From Pisolithus tinctorius (taxonomy: Eukaryota > Basidiomycota > Agaricomycetes > Boletales > Pisolithaceae), in the NCBI GenBank assembly GCA_024663395.1, contig JANFAH010000120.1, positions 29,272-93,271 of the forward strand: DNA of 64,000 bases, written 5' to 3'. The notes beneath the pieces are model-generated. The model did no database searches and was not told the DNA's origin. It saw only the letters and a program-made list of their open reading frames with translations. Each line of letters begins with the position of its first letter. Position 1 is the stretch's first letter. Position numbers and translations under genes: made by a program. Positions 47,833-58,905 of this stretch are shown piece after piece.

Positions 47833-48317
47833 ATGTCCTCCCAAGATCATGGACCTCTCGAACATAGCGCTGATCCCACAAATAGGTGTGTCGTCAACCT
47901 GATCAAGCACTTCCTCTGGCCTCCAACTAACATAGAGATACAGTGCCTCCCATGCTGCACTCTCGGATACCATCGAACCGCCGCAAATGACAAACAGCCT
48001 AACTGTACGTATCTTCAGAGCCGTGTATATTTATATCGGGAGACTTTTGACGTCCTTGAAAGAACCAGTATAATAATTGTCCATTCCAGCTCTGCCTCTA
48101 CCGTCAAGACGACGGAAATGAGTGTTTGCAGTTCATCGCATGCGGTACAGTGCCCGAACATTTCAGCGCTTTCCACGGCATCAGGAACATGGCGCGTGAC
48201 GTCGAGATCACTTGTTGCTGGCAAAATTGTGGTTGTCGAGTTCAAAGGCACAATTTCCTTCGTCACATCCGTGAAATCCACATGGGGCACGGGCGAAAAG
48301 TAAACCCCGCAAACTGA
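47833..48317 (+). CDS. Small zinc-finger protein, paralogue 1
   Basis: Three exons, 47833-47885, 47938-48004 and 48063-48317, joined by GT-AG introns, give 124 residues starting MSSQDHGPLEHSADPTNR. The last exon has two Cys/His modules: CLYRQDDGNEC to EHFSAFH, then CCWQNC to RHNFLRHIREIH, the latter spaced like a C2H2 finger. The paralogue at 62861-63331 has the same exon phases and keeps every Cys and His, which supports both models. A DNA-binding or protein-binding role is plausible, and no more can be said. The neighbourhood is duplicated too. Confidence 0.75.
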
Positions 48318-49441
48318 ATTGAACTACAGTTGGGGAGTGAGCTGTTACTGAACAAGTCGATCGTGCTTTGGGCAGTTTCGAACTCGATCTGAATATCCAT
48401 GATGTATCGATAGACGAATGTACTGTAAGTTAGAACCGTGTTGGAAATAATCCACAAAATGTACCCCCTCGGCATTCAAAATTAAACTGACAGAAAAGTA
48501 TTTTGGTCAAAAAAAAACTTTTCTCTTGTACAGATGTTGTGTAGTTTAAGTATTAGGATAATCTCAATTTACGGTGGGTGTAGTTCACTAGAACATGGCC
48601 AGCGCCGCCGGCAGGCACCTTGTTTACCACGCCGCAGCACAGTCTCGACTGGTGGGTTTTGCCATGCGGAGTCAATTGACAGGCAGATATGCAGATGTCG
48701 AAAAAAGCGTCTCAAATTTCGGGGTGCAGTGACCTTGTAAACAAGGTGACAAGGTGAAATGGGGACATATAACGATCTGATTGATCTCTTCGAAGATGAA
48801 ACTTTCGGGTCACAGCCAAGTCGCGGTATGGAAAAACCCTTTATAGTGCTGATGCACTTGCCGGCAGCTCATGTGCATGACACACGACCACCGATTCATT
48901 TATACAACACCGTAGGTTACTGGTTCTTGCTAGATTCTATTCATATCCTTGCTTGGGACCTTGTTTCTTGCTGATAGTTGTCTGATACCTGGATAATGTG
49001 TAACAATAGCAAGATGCGAGAGCGAGTCCAGGTCTCTCGCAATGAAAGCCACGTAAATTATTAGCGACTCGATATCAATGGTAGGTGGACAACATTGGGC
49101 CACAGTACTCCGCAAATTGATCAAGAAACCTAGAAGATCGATGTTAGCCTGATTCTGTGTACTTTTTCGAAGTGTGCAAGCGCGATTGGTGGGTAGGTGA
49201 ACACGAGGTAGTTGGGAACGATGAGATGTCTCCAGGTGATAACCCTAACTCTCAGTACGGGATTTCCACTCCAGAATAGTTGTGAGGAGCCAGTCCCTGT
49301 CGGGCTCAGGCCTAAGTACCTCCTCTAATTGGCTGAGAAAATCGTGCTCAAACGCATTGACCAAGCGAAGTTGACACACTCAAAACGAACATGACCAAGT
49401 TTCAAGCAGAGTCAGTCCCCCACAACCTCATATTGTGATAC
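48318..49441. other. Stretch with no recognised gene
   Basis: Short ORFs only. The Gypsy element is inserted at its right edge, with GATAC at 49437-49441 as target site. Confidence 0.4.
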
Positions 49442-49728
49442 TGTAATGCCGATAAGAAGTGTAGAACTTTTAACGGTGGCACAACAAGAAGGATTCTTCA
49501 TCTACTCGGGTTTCCAGACAATAGTGTCTTATTTCGAGGTAGAAAAGAAGTCCCTGTACAGTACAATACATGGCCTATTTTATAGGGTAGAGACTTAAGG
49601 CACGAGGTATGTCAGAGTATCTGTATGGGCTAAGTAGGATCAGAGAATAAATGAGAAAAGTCACTGATCTGTCACAAAGAAACCAACATCTAACCATACA
49701 GTCGACAGCGTTGGACCAAACCCTTACA
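49442..49728 (-). repeat. Gypsy 3' LTR
   Basis: A 287-bp LTR with its inner edge followed by a purine tract on the element strand (GGAGGGGGGAA, complement of 49729-49739), the expected plus-strand primer. Confidence 0.93.
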
Positions 49729-49778
49729 TTCCCCCCTCCAGGGTACAAAGTACCCTTCCTTCGTGAAGTGCGTGCTTA

Positions 49779-50813
49779 CTAAGCAGCACCACCGGCGTTT
49801 TCCGCATCGTCGCCCTGCTCCATCGTGTCATCCTCGCCTTCGGCATCAGCCACGCCATCGTACCCTTCCTCATATCCCTCCTCAAGACCATCAATGGCAA
49901 CGTCAACGCCTACCAAGTCGACCGTGACATTAGAGGGGTCATGAGCCAGATACCCAGTGGGATCAGTGAGTTCGCCGAAGGGTGGGATCGCATCCAAGGT
50001 GGTGGTAGAGGAACTAGCGATGGGAGTAGGCAAGCGCGAGCGGGTGCATGTCTGGTGGCCTCCTCGGAATCTATTTGCCCTAGTGGTCTCCTGTCGCTTA
50101 CTCGAGTTGGACTTCTCAGCACGACGATCCTCGAACGTTGAGGAACTAGGGCGGTTGCCCAGGGGCCCCCTAGTGTGACGATCGTCCTCTCTGCGACCAC
50201 GGCAATCCTGGTACCCTCGTTGGAATCGCTCGCGTTGTCGCTTGAGCCGCTCTGCCGCATCCCAGAGCATACTATTGAGCGTCTCCATCTCGGCACCGTT
50301 AAGTACTTGTCCTCCCTCCCTCTCTTCCTTACTACGCAGGTCCGCGTCCGTTCCCAAAACCTCCTTCTTAGTTGGAGCTGGGCCCGTGATGACTATATGA
50401 GCGTTATCTCCCGGCTCGTAGTATGCAAAGTGTGACCACGTGGTAGCATTGCGGTTGTAGGCCTCTCTAAACTGGAGGTATCCAGCCGGTACGTTGAGGG
50501 GGTCTCCTGTTTTACGACACAAGGCTTTATCGTATTGGAAGTAGGAGCAAACTTGCTCACGATGGGCCAGGACGCGATCCTCTGGGTTCCCTGATCTAGG
50601 GTCGCCCCAGATGATGAAGAAATCAGGGTTAGCCTGCTCAATTGAATTATCTCCATCAATGTCTGACATGTTATCCGCACAGTGTTGTCTCACGTCAGGT
50701 AAGGGGTTGATAGCTAGACTCTGGAGGTCGCTAACGATGTCGAGGAGTGTGCGGTGGAGTCTCTCTGCAGAGTCAGGGCTTAAGTCCCACGGTCTCGAGA
50801 GTCGGGATATCAA
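49779..50813 (-). CDS. Extra Gypsy ORF downstream of integrase
   Basis: An open frame of 344 residues between the integrase and the 3' LTR, on the element's coding strand. It has a conserved-looking N-terminal half (FFIIWGDPRSGNPEDRVL, WSHFAYYEPGDNAHIVIT), a charged and probably helical middle (ERLKRQRERFQRGYQDCRGR) and a strongly acidic C-terminus (DAEGEDDTMEQGDDAE). It is not a canonical gag-pol domain and I recognise no function. It has no stop although the neighbouring pol is broken by several. It could be a Gag-like or accessory protein peculiar to Agaricomycete Gypsy elements. Confidence 0.65.
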   Translation of the reverse strand: MISRLSRPWDLSPDSAERLHRTLLDIVSDLQSLAINPLPDVRQHCADNMSDIDGDNSIEQANPDFFIIWGDPRSGNPEDRVLAHREQVCSYFQYDKALCRKTGDPLNVPAGYLQFREAYNRNATTWSHFAYYEPGDNAHIVITGPAPTKKEVLGTDADLRSKEEREGGQVLNGAEMETLNSMLWDAAERLKRQRERFQRGYQDCRGRREDDRHTRGPLGNRPSSSTFEDRRAEKSNSSKRQETTRANRFRGGHQTCTRSRLPTPIASSSTTTLDAIPPFGELTDPTGYLAHDPSNVTVDLVGVDVAIDGLEEGYEEGYDGVADAEGEDDTMEQGDDAENAGGAA

Positions 50814-51200
50814 GGGGGGAGTATACGACCGATGAGCTTGCTTTTTCCAATGGTGAGAAGGGTTGTAGCTCCTGTAGCGAGATTGGGTGTGACACCAATG
50901 GTTATTTGAGTTTGGGCGTCTATTGCTGAATCTCTGGTGATAGCAACTTGGTGTATGACAGTAGTTGTGGCGGGTATAGGTCCTGTGCGGGCCAGTACGA
51001 TGATTAGCACGAGGACCCGCGCAACGAGGATGAACTTGGGGCGAGTATGAGGGTTGACGAGGACGAGCGCGATGATCGGGAAGACAAGTGTGGCAGCGTG
51101 GACGAGGTTGAGTGCTGGTGTTGGCGTGGTGGTTTCGAGGTTGTGATGATTTGGCCAGAGGGGGATTCTGGTACGCGGGTTGAGTTCTACAATTGGGACA

Positions 51201-52403
51201 TCAGCAGCTTAAATGGGCCCCACAGGTATGTGGTGCCAAGTGTCCTAAAAACACCTGGGGGTTGTCATCCGACAAACCCCCGTCGCCTGCGTCCTTCAAT
51301 TTCTCAATCCCATCAACCCCAATGGCCTCAAAATAATCGGTAAGCGCTTTCAGGTGCGCGATCTCATCATATGGTAACCACGTTTGGTTGCCAGCTGTCC
51401 ACTGGACCTCGAATGATGCCTCGGAATGGGTGCCACGGTGTCTTATTATTCGATCGACAGACCATTCACAGCTCGTTCCTCCAAACTCTGGGACCTGGTC
51501 GTCCATTCGGCCCGGGAATTTTCGGTCATCGTTAGGTATGTGCACTCTCAGTAGTGATGCATGGAACACATCATGAATACCCCTTTGCTTTAGATTATCG
51601 GGCAACACAATGCGATAAGAATTATTACCGAAGTCATCTGAGATGCGGTAAGGGCCAATAAACTTCAGTACTAATTTTCGTGACGTTCCCTTTGACAGGC
51701 TGATATTTTTCGTAGAGATGTATACAAGGTCTCCTATGGTGAATGGACATGCCTGGCGCTTTTTATTAGCGCCCACTGTCTGCTTTATGTGTGCTTTGAG
51801 GATGGCGTCATGAGCATCCATCAAGGTGAGTTTCATCTTATTTGCGAACACTCGCACACTCGGGTACTCATCCTCCTTAGGGGCATCCCATATCATCCTG
51901 CGTGGCATCTGTCCTGTATTCAGGAAGAAAGGTGCGTATCCCATCGACTCCGACGTTGCGTTATTTATGGCAAATTCGATTGCAGGAATCCTTGACATCC
52001 AGTCCCTTTGGTTTGGGCCAATGCAACATCTTAGCATTTGGCCAATCGTTCGGTTGGCATGCTCCATAGCGCCGTCCGTTTCTGGATGGTAAGCACTTGA
52101 CATCTTTTGTCGTATTCTGATTAGATCGTTAAGATGTTTCCAGAATGTACTTGTGAACAGGACGTTGCAATCGCTGATGATCGCCCGAGGTAGTCCATGG
52201 TGTTTATACACCTCAGCGAACATTAGTTCAGCGATCTCACAAGCAGTGTAGGTCGTTCTACTTGGTACGATATGTACCATGGACGTTAGCAGGTCTATGA
52301 TCACGGTGATAGAGTCGTATTCCCCATCGCGATCCTTGGATTCCAGGAGTGGTCCAACAAAGTCAACCCCAATCGCTTCCCATGGTTTTGAGGGCACGGA
52401 CAA
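51201..52403 (-). CDS. Gypsy integrase core and chromodomain
   Basis: The integrase catalytic core of the Gypsy polyprotein, in the same frame as the zinc-binding part upstream but split from it by a TGA after CRTCQ. The D,D,E triad is in GVDFVGPL (about 52345), AIISDCNVLF (about 52165, where relatives have SDRD) and ETDGAMEHANRT (about 52060). The C-terminal part carries a chromodomain (WSVDRIIRHRGTHSEASFEV, GNQTWLPYDEI), which would steer insertion toward methylated-histone chromatin. It ends at TGA 51201-51203. Confidence 0.9.
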   Translation of the reverse strand: MSVPSKPWEAIGVDFVGPLLESKDRDGEYDSITVIIDLLTSMVHIVPSRTTYTACEIAELMFAEVYKHHGLPRAIISDCNVLFTSTFWKHLNDLIRIRQKMSSAYHPETDGAMEHANRTIGQMLRCCIGPNQRDWMSRIPAIEFAINNATSESMGYAPFFLNTGQMPRRMIWDAPKEDEYPSVRVFANKMKLTLMDAHDAILKAHIKQTVGANKKRQACPFTIGDLVYISTKNISLSKGTSRKLVLKFIGPYRISDDFGNNSYRIVLPDNLKQRGIHDVFHASLLRVHIPNDDRKFPGRMDDQVPEFGGTSCEWSVDRIIRHRGTHSEASFEVQWTAGNQTWLPYDEIAHLKALTDYFEAIGVDGIEKLKDAGDGGLSDDNPQVFLGHLAPHTCGAHLSC

Positions 52404-52445
52404 TGGGTTTAGTAGTCCAAACGGTTTGTGAGTAGGAGGTTTGCT

Positions 52446-53231
52446 TCACTGACATGTCCGGCATGACATGCAGAATGCGGTGATATCCTTCACCATGGAT
52501 TCCCACCACAGGAATTCATGTATATACGATACTGTCTTTTTGGCGCCCAGGTGGGCTAGCAAGGAGTGGGCATGGTCAATGACTGTTTCCCTAAGCCGTT
52601 TCCCCTCTACTTCGATATCTGGTACGCAGATTACAGTGCAATCTGGGAGTTTTAAGCTAATGAAACCATCAGACGTGATCACGAAATTCTTGAAAGCCTG
52701 TGGGTCGTTGATTATCCGCTTGAAGAACGGGTCGTTGTCATACTTATGTTGGGCAGCCTTAAGGACACCTTCGTTTCCTGGGTATATGACTAGTGGGACT
52801 TTAGTTACTGTAGCGGCAGTGTCTCCTGTGTGCGACCCGTGTTGTTCCGTACTTGGCAATGCACGTGTCTTCTGCAACATGTCGGCAATGTGTGTGTCAC
52901 GTGCACTCGCAATAGGGGGATGTTCACTGTCCTTCCCCCCCTTCCTTCGTTCACCTGGGCCCAGAAGAACAAAGCGATCTTTGACCCATCGAGCGAACTC
53001 GATGCCCGTTTCCGGTTGACCCATTTCCGCTGGGGGTGTAGGAGATCGACGACGTCGAGTAACCGCTCTCCTTGGGGCAGCTTGACCAGGTGCGCCCACC
53101 ATGGCACTGCCCTTATCTTTCTCACTACTGATCACAGGCGGCCCTGGGATTTCCATCGCAGGTTCTCCCACATCTGCCGTTGGTGCAGATGTCGCTGTTG
53201 GAGGCCTCACGATTAACTTCACTCGACGCAC
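52446..53231 (-). CDS. Gypsy integrase zinc-binding domain and linker
   Basis: A 261-residue segment of the same polyprotein frame. The end shows the H2C2 zinc finger (HAHSLLAHLGAKKT then CMSCRTC). The Pro/Ala-rich start follows a TGA that separates it from the RNase H part, and the TGA after CRTCQ separates it from the integrase core. Homologues run through both points, so these are likely nonsense mutations rather than real gene ends. Confidence 0.85.
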   Translation of the reverse strand: MRRVKLIVRPPTATSAPTADVGEPAMEIPGPPVISSEKDKGSAMVGAPGQAAPRRAVTRRRRSPTPPAEMGQPETGIEFARWVKDRFVLLGPGERRKGGKDSEHPPIASARDTHIADMLQKTRALPSTEQHGSHTGDTAATVTKVPLVIYPGNEGVLKAAQHKYDNDPFFKRIINDPQAFKNFVITSDGFISLKLPDCTVICVPDIEVEGKRLRETVIDHAHSLLAHLGAKKTVSYIHEFLWWESMVKDITAFCMSCRTCQ

Positions 53232-53270
53232 TGGAGGTCCTGCCGTACGTTCGTCGGGAGCAACAGGCTG

Positions 53271-56200
53271 TCACTCACGCCCTCGCTCACTCTGGGTGCG
53301 GGATCTAGTGGAGATAGCCATCGCTTCAATACCAATGTATACTGGTGCACTGATGATTTGCTTATCCTTGTACACTTCCGCTGATTCCTCGACATCTAGG
53401 TCATAATGCAGGTATTCACTTGGCGTGCGGATCGTTCCAGGCATATCAAACTCGTACATCCTGGAGAGAGCATCGGGGAGGACATTCTCCACACCTGGTA
53501 CATATTTGATATTGAAATCAAATTCTGCCAACTTTTCTAACCAGTGCGCCTGTCTTCCGGACAGGTCCTTTTGTTCTAACAGGTACGTCAGACTCTTGTG
53601 ATCTGTCACCCATGTGAAACATGCTCCTTGCAGGATGTCGTGATGTCTCAACATCGTCTCAACTCCTGCGAGGAGTTCCTGCTCATGTACTGGGTAATTC
53701 CGCTGTGCTGAGGACATTTTTGCAGAATAGAAAGCAGCAACTTTTGCTGACTTCCAGTCCTCACCCTGCACGATCACACCACCTATGCCATTCCCACAGG
53801 CATCTGTCATTACCCAGATGGGTTCACGATCGGGTCCGTATTCCAATGGGATGCAACTGTGGCCCACACATGCAGCGACATATTGTTTCACAGTTTCGAA
53901 TGCTTGCTGTTCAGTGAAGGTCCATTGAAATGGTCGCATCTCGGCGCTGGCCTCTGCTAATACTCCCAAAGGTACGTGGACTTTGTAAATGTCGTCAGCG
54001 AGGTATCTGACTGGTCCAACGAACCCTTTGCACAGCGTTCGATTGGTGGGGACCTTCCAGTTGAGGATCTGGTCGACCTTCTCTGGGTCCATTTGTATTC
54101 CATCATCGGTGACAATCTGGCCCAGAATCTTTACTTCGTCGCACAAGAACCAGAGTTTCTTTTCACTGAGGTAAAGTTTCTCTCTAGTGAGGATTTCAAG
54201 CACGATCTTAACATGCCGTATGTGATCTTCCAGTGTTTCTGAATAGATAATGATGTCATCCAGGTACACATCCATGAACGTTCCAATATATTCCCCAAAT
54301 ATATGGTTCATTAAAGCCTGGTAAGTCGCAGGCGCGTTACAGTCACCCTGCTGCACTACAAGGCTAACCATGTTCCCATCAGGGGTGGTCACCGCTGTCC
54401 GTTCGATGTGCTCAGGGACCACTCGGATTTGTTCGTACGCATCGGCCCCATCAATAATCGACCTGTATGGCTTCTTGGCTACACGCCGTAGGATGCCATC
54501 CATGTCAGGCATCGGGGACAATAGCTTACGTGTATTCTTGTTTCGCTCGCGCAGGTCGACCACCACACGAAGTCGTGGGGGGTTCCCTGCCTTAGGTATC
54601 AGCAACATAGGACAAGTGTTTCTGGCTGCTGTTAATTCCCAGCGACCGGTCTTCAGGTAGGCATTTTTCTTCTCCGCCCAGAGAGGTCGCAATGCTTCTG
54701 GACATCTAGATGGCCGCCAGGGATATATTTTCTTTTCATCAATCAATGGGATTTCGTGATTTATGACTCGGAACGGGGGAAGGGCCGTCGCTCCCACCTG
54801 GGAGCATAGGGGTTTTGCTAGCTCCTGTAGGTACTTTTTTGCTCGTTCTATACTTTCGTAATATATTTCGGTAGCACGTGATTCCAGGGTCGAAACTTGT
54901 TTGCCCCTCATCTCTGTCGGCCTTACACTTCCAATCACTACCCTTGGAGAATGCAAACCGACCATCACCTTGTGTTGGTACAGGAACGGTGTCCCGAGGA
55001 TCAGGTCATAGTTTTGGAGGTTCATCACATCAAAATGACGCTCACAGTCGATACCTTGGTATTGGAACCTCACCTTCATGCCAAAGTTTACCTTCGACCG
55101 CGAGCCTTGGACAGCCAGCTGTATGGTAAGTGGCTTTTCAAGTGGGACCCTTTTTACTCTCAATTGTTCAGCAAGTGTTATTGACATAAAGTCTGCTAGC
55201 GATCCAGTGTCAATCAAAGCACGCGTGGGGTGGCCATTAATGTGCACCACCACCACTAGTGGTTTCGGTATCTTTCGCATGAAATCTTTGGTTATTGATG
55301 CATTTCTTTGCAGGGTCGTTCTGTCCTCAGTGCGGGCACTACTTCCCTTTACACGGATCGCATTACACGGTATGTCCCTTTCGGTATCGCAGTGTACCTC
55401 TCCTGACCTGGGCATATGTCCGTCATACAACGAACTGATACCTATTTCGTCGTCCTCAAAAGGGTTGTGACTAACTAAAGTCATGCACACTCGAAACACT
55501 TCCTTAGCGTGCCAGTGGACAACGTCGAAATCAGGAATCATGGTCCTGTTCGAGGGAAGTTCAAGTTGAATGCCTAGGTGGCAATCGGATACAAGGAAAG
55601 TCGCGTCATCTTTCCTATTACACATGAATCGATCTACGTTCCCCCCTTCCAGGATCTGGAGTGCGTGATCTCGAAGTCTGGCAACGATTCGTTCCTCGAT
55701 CAGATATCCCATCAAAGCCAGGATCCACTTCCTATCCCCCTCCAGACCTTGTATTTCCACCATGGTGAGGCCTAGGCCTTTGCCCTTCTGGATCCAATAC
55801 CAGCGGTCAATTCGAAACGTCGGGTCCGTCAGTAGGTGGTTTTCGATCATAACTCTATCCTCTGGGCTCAACATGTCCCGTTTGCTTTCCACGATCATGT
55901 GTCGGCCGTCCTTCAAATCGTAAATGAGGAAACGAGTGTCCATATAGGTACGTAGAGAATCCGGATCATCCCCTGGGTAGCATATCCCTGATAATAGCTC
56001 CCTAGCACAATCTGCGAGTGGATCGCCAATTCTGGTTTCCAGCCGTTGATGTTCTCGTATCTGACTATTGGAGTAAGCGTATATTATTGTCCCATCATCG
56101 GGAGTCTCGCTGCCGGTAGTGACCCCGTCGTTGGTACCATACTCGTCATCATCCGAGACGCTCTCCAGATCAGGGAAATCATCATCAGGTTCATCATTAT

Positions 56201-57374
56201 CTTCTTGGACGCTAGGCCCTCTGGTCTGAATGAAATTCACAGATACTTCGTTGTCATTTTCGGTGGACCTAGCAAGATGTCGCTGGGATTCGACGTCCCC
56301 GAAATCCATGTCCACCCCAAAGCTAGTAATACCTGGAGGTTTGCCGGACGAGGACACAGTACGTCTATCAGGGCAGTTCCTCGAGAAGTGTCCAGACTTA
56401 TGACAGATGAAACAAAGTCCCTCCGCCTTATGGCACTCCTGCTCGTCTTTGCTTAGCTTAGGATTATCGCGTTTTTGTTTGTCTTGGTGTCTCGTGCATC
56501 GTCCCCTATTCTTGGAGGGTTCGGCAGGTACAGGATCTTTGGAATTTTCTTCACCCTTGTATCTCCTTTTGCGAGTGCGGTGTCGCCTATGCCTTGAGCT
56601 CTCTGGGTCCCCTGTCGAGATGGCCACACTCTCGACGGTGCATTTCTTACTTCGCCATCTTCGCAATCTATGGGCGTAGTCTCCGGTTATTGATTGCACT
56701 ATTTCGAGGATTTCCACTGAAGCCACTACTTTCTTCAGATTCGAGACCTCAGGGTTCAGCTTTTCCTTCCACAGGTCGCACTGGAGCTCCTTTCGTAGCC
56801 CTGACCAGAACTTATGTACTTTGGTGTGTTCATTGGTCTCTCCAATCATGTTCCAGATCTCATTGAGCTCATACAGATAGTTTCTCACTGTTTTAGAGTT
56901 TTGATAGCAAGATTGTAGTTTCTCCCGCTGACGCATTCGGAAATCAATGGGGAAACAGTAATTAAATAACTCCATAAAGAAGTCCGATAATCTCCACTTG
57001 TAAGGGTCTCCAGACACCTTGTGCACATAAAACTCATGCGCTTTTCCTGTTAGGTAGTGCGACAGGATAAATGCGCGTTTCTTCGTTTCTACATGGCCAT
57101 CCTCCACATACGCAGTTCCTTCGGTCACGAAGCGATGGAACGCGTGAGGGTTGTCCGACCCATCGTACTTCGTGGGTGGGATCGGCTTCAGCATCGTCTT
57201 ATGCTGCGATCTGGACCTTTTCTTGGATTTATGCGATCGGTGACCTCGGCTCTTTCGCCGCTTGGACCTTCCTCGGTGTCGGTGCCCTCGCGACCTACTC
57301 GAACCAGTTGAGGATTTGCTGGCACTAGAAGAGCTGCTAGACGTGCTCGAAGTTTCATCCGAGCTTGAAAGCAA
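53271..57374 (-). CDS. Gypsy Gag C-terminus, protease, RT and RNase H
   Basis: An open frame of 1367 residues. In order: a Ser-rich then Arg/Lys-rich leader, Gag (TKYDGSDNPHAFHRFVTEG, YLTGKAHEFY), a CCHC knuckle (CFICHKSGHFSRNC, about residue 330), a retropepsin (RALIDTGSLADF, about 722), a reverse transcriptase (FMDVYLDDIIIYSE, about 1038) and RNase H (WVMTDACGNGIGG, about 1190, with TDHKSLTYLL and NVLPDALSRMY). The true frame extends upstream of 57374 through further TGA codons. The terminal TGA at 53271 is followed in frame by the integrase part. Confidence 0.93.
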   Translation of the reverse strand: MLSSSDETSSTSSSSSSASKSSTGSSRSRGHRHRGRSKRRKSRGHRSHKSKKRSRSQHKTMLKPIPPTKYDGSDNPHAFHRFVTEGTAYVEDGHVETKKRAFILSHYLTGKAHEFYVHKVSGDPYKWRLSDFFMELFNYCFPIDFRMRQREKLQSCYQNSKTVRNYLYELNEIWNMIGETNEHTKVHKFWSGLRKELQCDLWKEKLNPEVSNLKKVVASVEILEIVQSITGDYAHRLRRWRSKKCTVESVAISTGDPESSRHRRHRTRKRRYKGEENSKDPVPAEPSKNRGRCTRHQDKQKRDNPKLSKDEQECHKAEGLCFICHKSGHFSRNCPDRRTVSSSGKPPGITSFGVDMDFGDVESQRHLARSTENDNEVSVNFIQTRGPSVQEDNDEPDDDFPDLESVSDDDEYGTNDGVTTGSETPDDGTIIYAYSNSQIREHQRLETRIGDPLADCARELLSGICYPGDDPDSLRTYMDTRFLIYDLKDGRHMIVESKRDMLSPEDRVMIENHLLTDPTFRIDRWYWIQKGKGLGLTMVEIQGLEGDRKWILALMGYLIEERIVARLRDHALQILEGGNVDRFMCNRKDDATFLVSDCHLGIQLELPSNRTMIPDFDVVHWHAKEVFRVCMTLVSHNPFEDDEIGISSLYDGHMPRSGEVHCDTERDIPCNAIRVKGSSARTEDRTTLQRNASITKDFMRKIPKPLVVVVHINGHPTRALIDTGSLADFMSITLAEQLRVKRVPLEKPLTIQLAVQGSRSKVNFGMKVRFQYQGIDCERHFDVMNLQNYDLILGTPFLYQHKVMVGLHSPRVVIGSVRPTEMRGKQVSTLESRATEIYYESIERAKKYLQELAKPLCSQVGATALPPFRVINHEIPLIDEKKIYPWRPSRCPEALRPLWAEKKNAYLKTGRWELTAARNTCPMLLIPKAGNPPRLRVVVDLRERNKNTRKLLSPMPDMDGILRRVAKKPYRSIIDGADAYEQIRVVPEHIERTAVTTPDGNMVSLVVQQGDCNAPATYQALMNHIFGEYIGTFMDVYLDDIIIYSETLEDHIRHVKIVLEILTREKLYLSEKKLWFLCDEVKILGQIVTDDGIQMDPEKVDQILNWKVPTNRTLCKGFVGPVRYLADDIYKVHVPLGVLAEASAEMRPFQWTFTEQQAFETVKQYVAACVGHSCIPLEYGPDREPIWVMTDACGNGIGGVIVQGEDWKSAKVAAFYSAKMSSAQRNYPVHEQELLAGVETMLRHHDILQGACFTWVTDHKSLTYLLEQKDLSGRQAHWLEKLAEFDFNIKYVPGVENVLPDALSRMYEFDMPGTIRTPSEYLHYDLDVEESAEVYKDKQIISAPVYIGIEAMAISTRSRTQSERGRE

Positions 57375-58810
57375 TTTGTCATCACTCGAGGTGCTAGGGT
57401 CCGAGCTCGTATCATCACTCGAGGAACTAGTTCCAGACTCATTGCTCGAGCTATGGTCAGAGTGGCTGTCATCGGGGGATTTGCATCGACGAGAGTGCTT
57501 ATATTTCTTCTTTGCCTTGCTGGTTCATTTCTCGTCCTTTTCGAGATGTTTAAATGCTAGTCCAATATAGCTTTTAGGATTAATCTGCTTCACAGGCTCC
57601 ATCACCTTTGGAGTCCTTTGCCATTCACGTCATTTATGGTCTTGACGTACAACTCTATCCACCATATCCTTCACGGGATTGGGAGGAATCCTGGACAGCT
57701 TTGGTGCGGTTTTCTTATCTTTAAACTTATGCCTTGACCTTTTCTTTTCTAAGGGTCATTCGGGTGATCGTTAGCCAGACTCTGAGCGGCGTCTTCATCG
57801 TTTGACGCGGCTCCTTCCTTAACAGCTTTTTGCGAAGGCTCAGGCAGGTCGTCATTCCCCTCATATACCAGCTTATTCACAACGTTCCAGGATGCGAGAG
57901 CAGCGCGTTGTGCCTCTGGGTCCATCTCACCATCACTAAGGTCCAGGTCCCCCCAGTTCCTTGGGTCGGGTCCCTTCCCTTTGTGATTTCCAGTAATTGG
58001 TGGCTCTTTGCCCTCCGTCATGGGGCTGTCGAGGTCATTCCTCATCAGGGACAGCGATCTTCTTCAGATCCTGTCCCGTTCTTCTGGGGTCAGTCGTCTT
58101 TTGGCCTTTCGGACGATGTCTCTCTGATCAGATCTCAGCATACTGTGAGCGCATCATTTGTGCGATCGTCTTCGCACTACTTCTGTCCAATCATCTTGCT
58201 CAACATTTACTTCGCTTGCAGGGAAGATGGAGTCACATCAGACGTCAACTGGTAGGTTCTCGCTTACTTCATGAGTCGGTACCCATACTCTAATGGTGCG
58301 AACCTTTCCAGTTTCCAGGGTTTTAGTATTACCGGGATTTACTGGTGAGTTGATTCTCGAGCCAGGAGACCTTGGTGAAGGGGGTCTCAGTTCGGGGCAC
58401 TTCGGCGAGGTAATTCTCAAGCCTGGCTGAATGGGCAAGGTGTTTCTCAAGCCAAGGTACGTTGGTGAGCCAGCTCTCAAGCCTGGGTCCACTGGCGAGC
58501 TGATTCTCAAGCCAGGGGTGTTAATGGCCACTTCTTTGGGGTTCGGGCTTGGATCCCTCGAGCCTGTTCTTACCATGTCGCTATAACTCCAGACGTTATC
58601 CGCAACGGGCCTTTCGATAGGGGTGGAGTATTGACTTCCTAGTGGAGTCAATTTTGGGAGTGGGGAGTTGTCGATGATGTCAGCACCAGGCTGAGCCATC
58701 AGTGGACTGGGAGGTAATGATGATGCTCGAGCTCTCATAGCTCGGCGGGTAGAGGCACGGGTATCAACCATTTTGTTTATTGAGTGTATGATACTTACTC
58801 TTGTCTTCAC
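57375..58810 (-). pseudogene. Gypsy Gag N-terminal region, interrupted
   Basis: The 5' part of the element's coding region. An ORF at 58238-58810 (MKTRVSIIHSINKMVDTRAS) holds repeats of the type GLRISSPxxPGLR. Another piece lies at 57749-58045. Between there and 57374 the frame of the main polyprotein can be followed with TGA codons near 57528 and 57632. A frame change separates the two halves. I infer a disrupted N-terminal Gag. Confidence 0.7.
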
Positions 58811-58905
58811 AGCGGATCAGTTCTGCGAATGATTGAGAAGGTATCTGGAGTTTTTTTTTGTTATTGTGTTTGAGGTAAGACCTTGATTCTTGCAGGAAAA
58901 AAATA

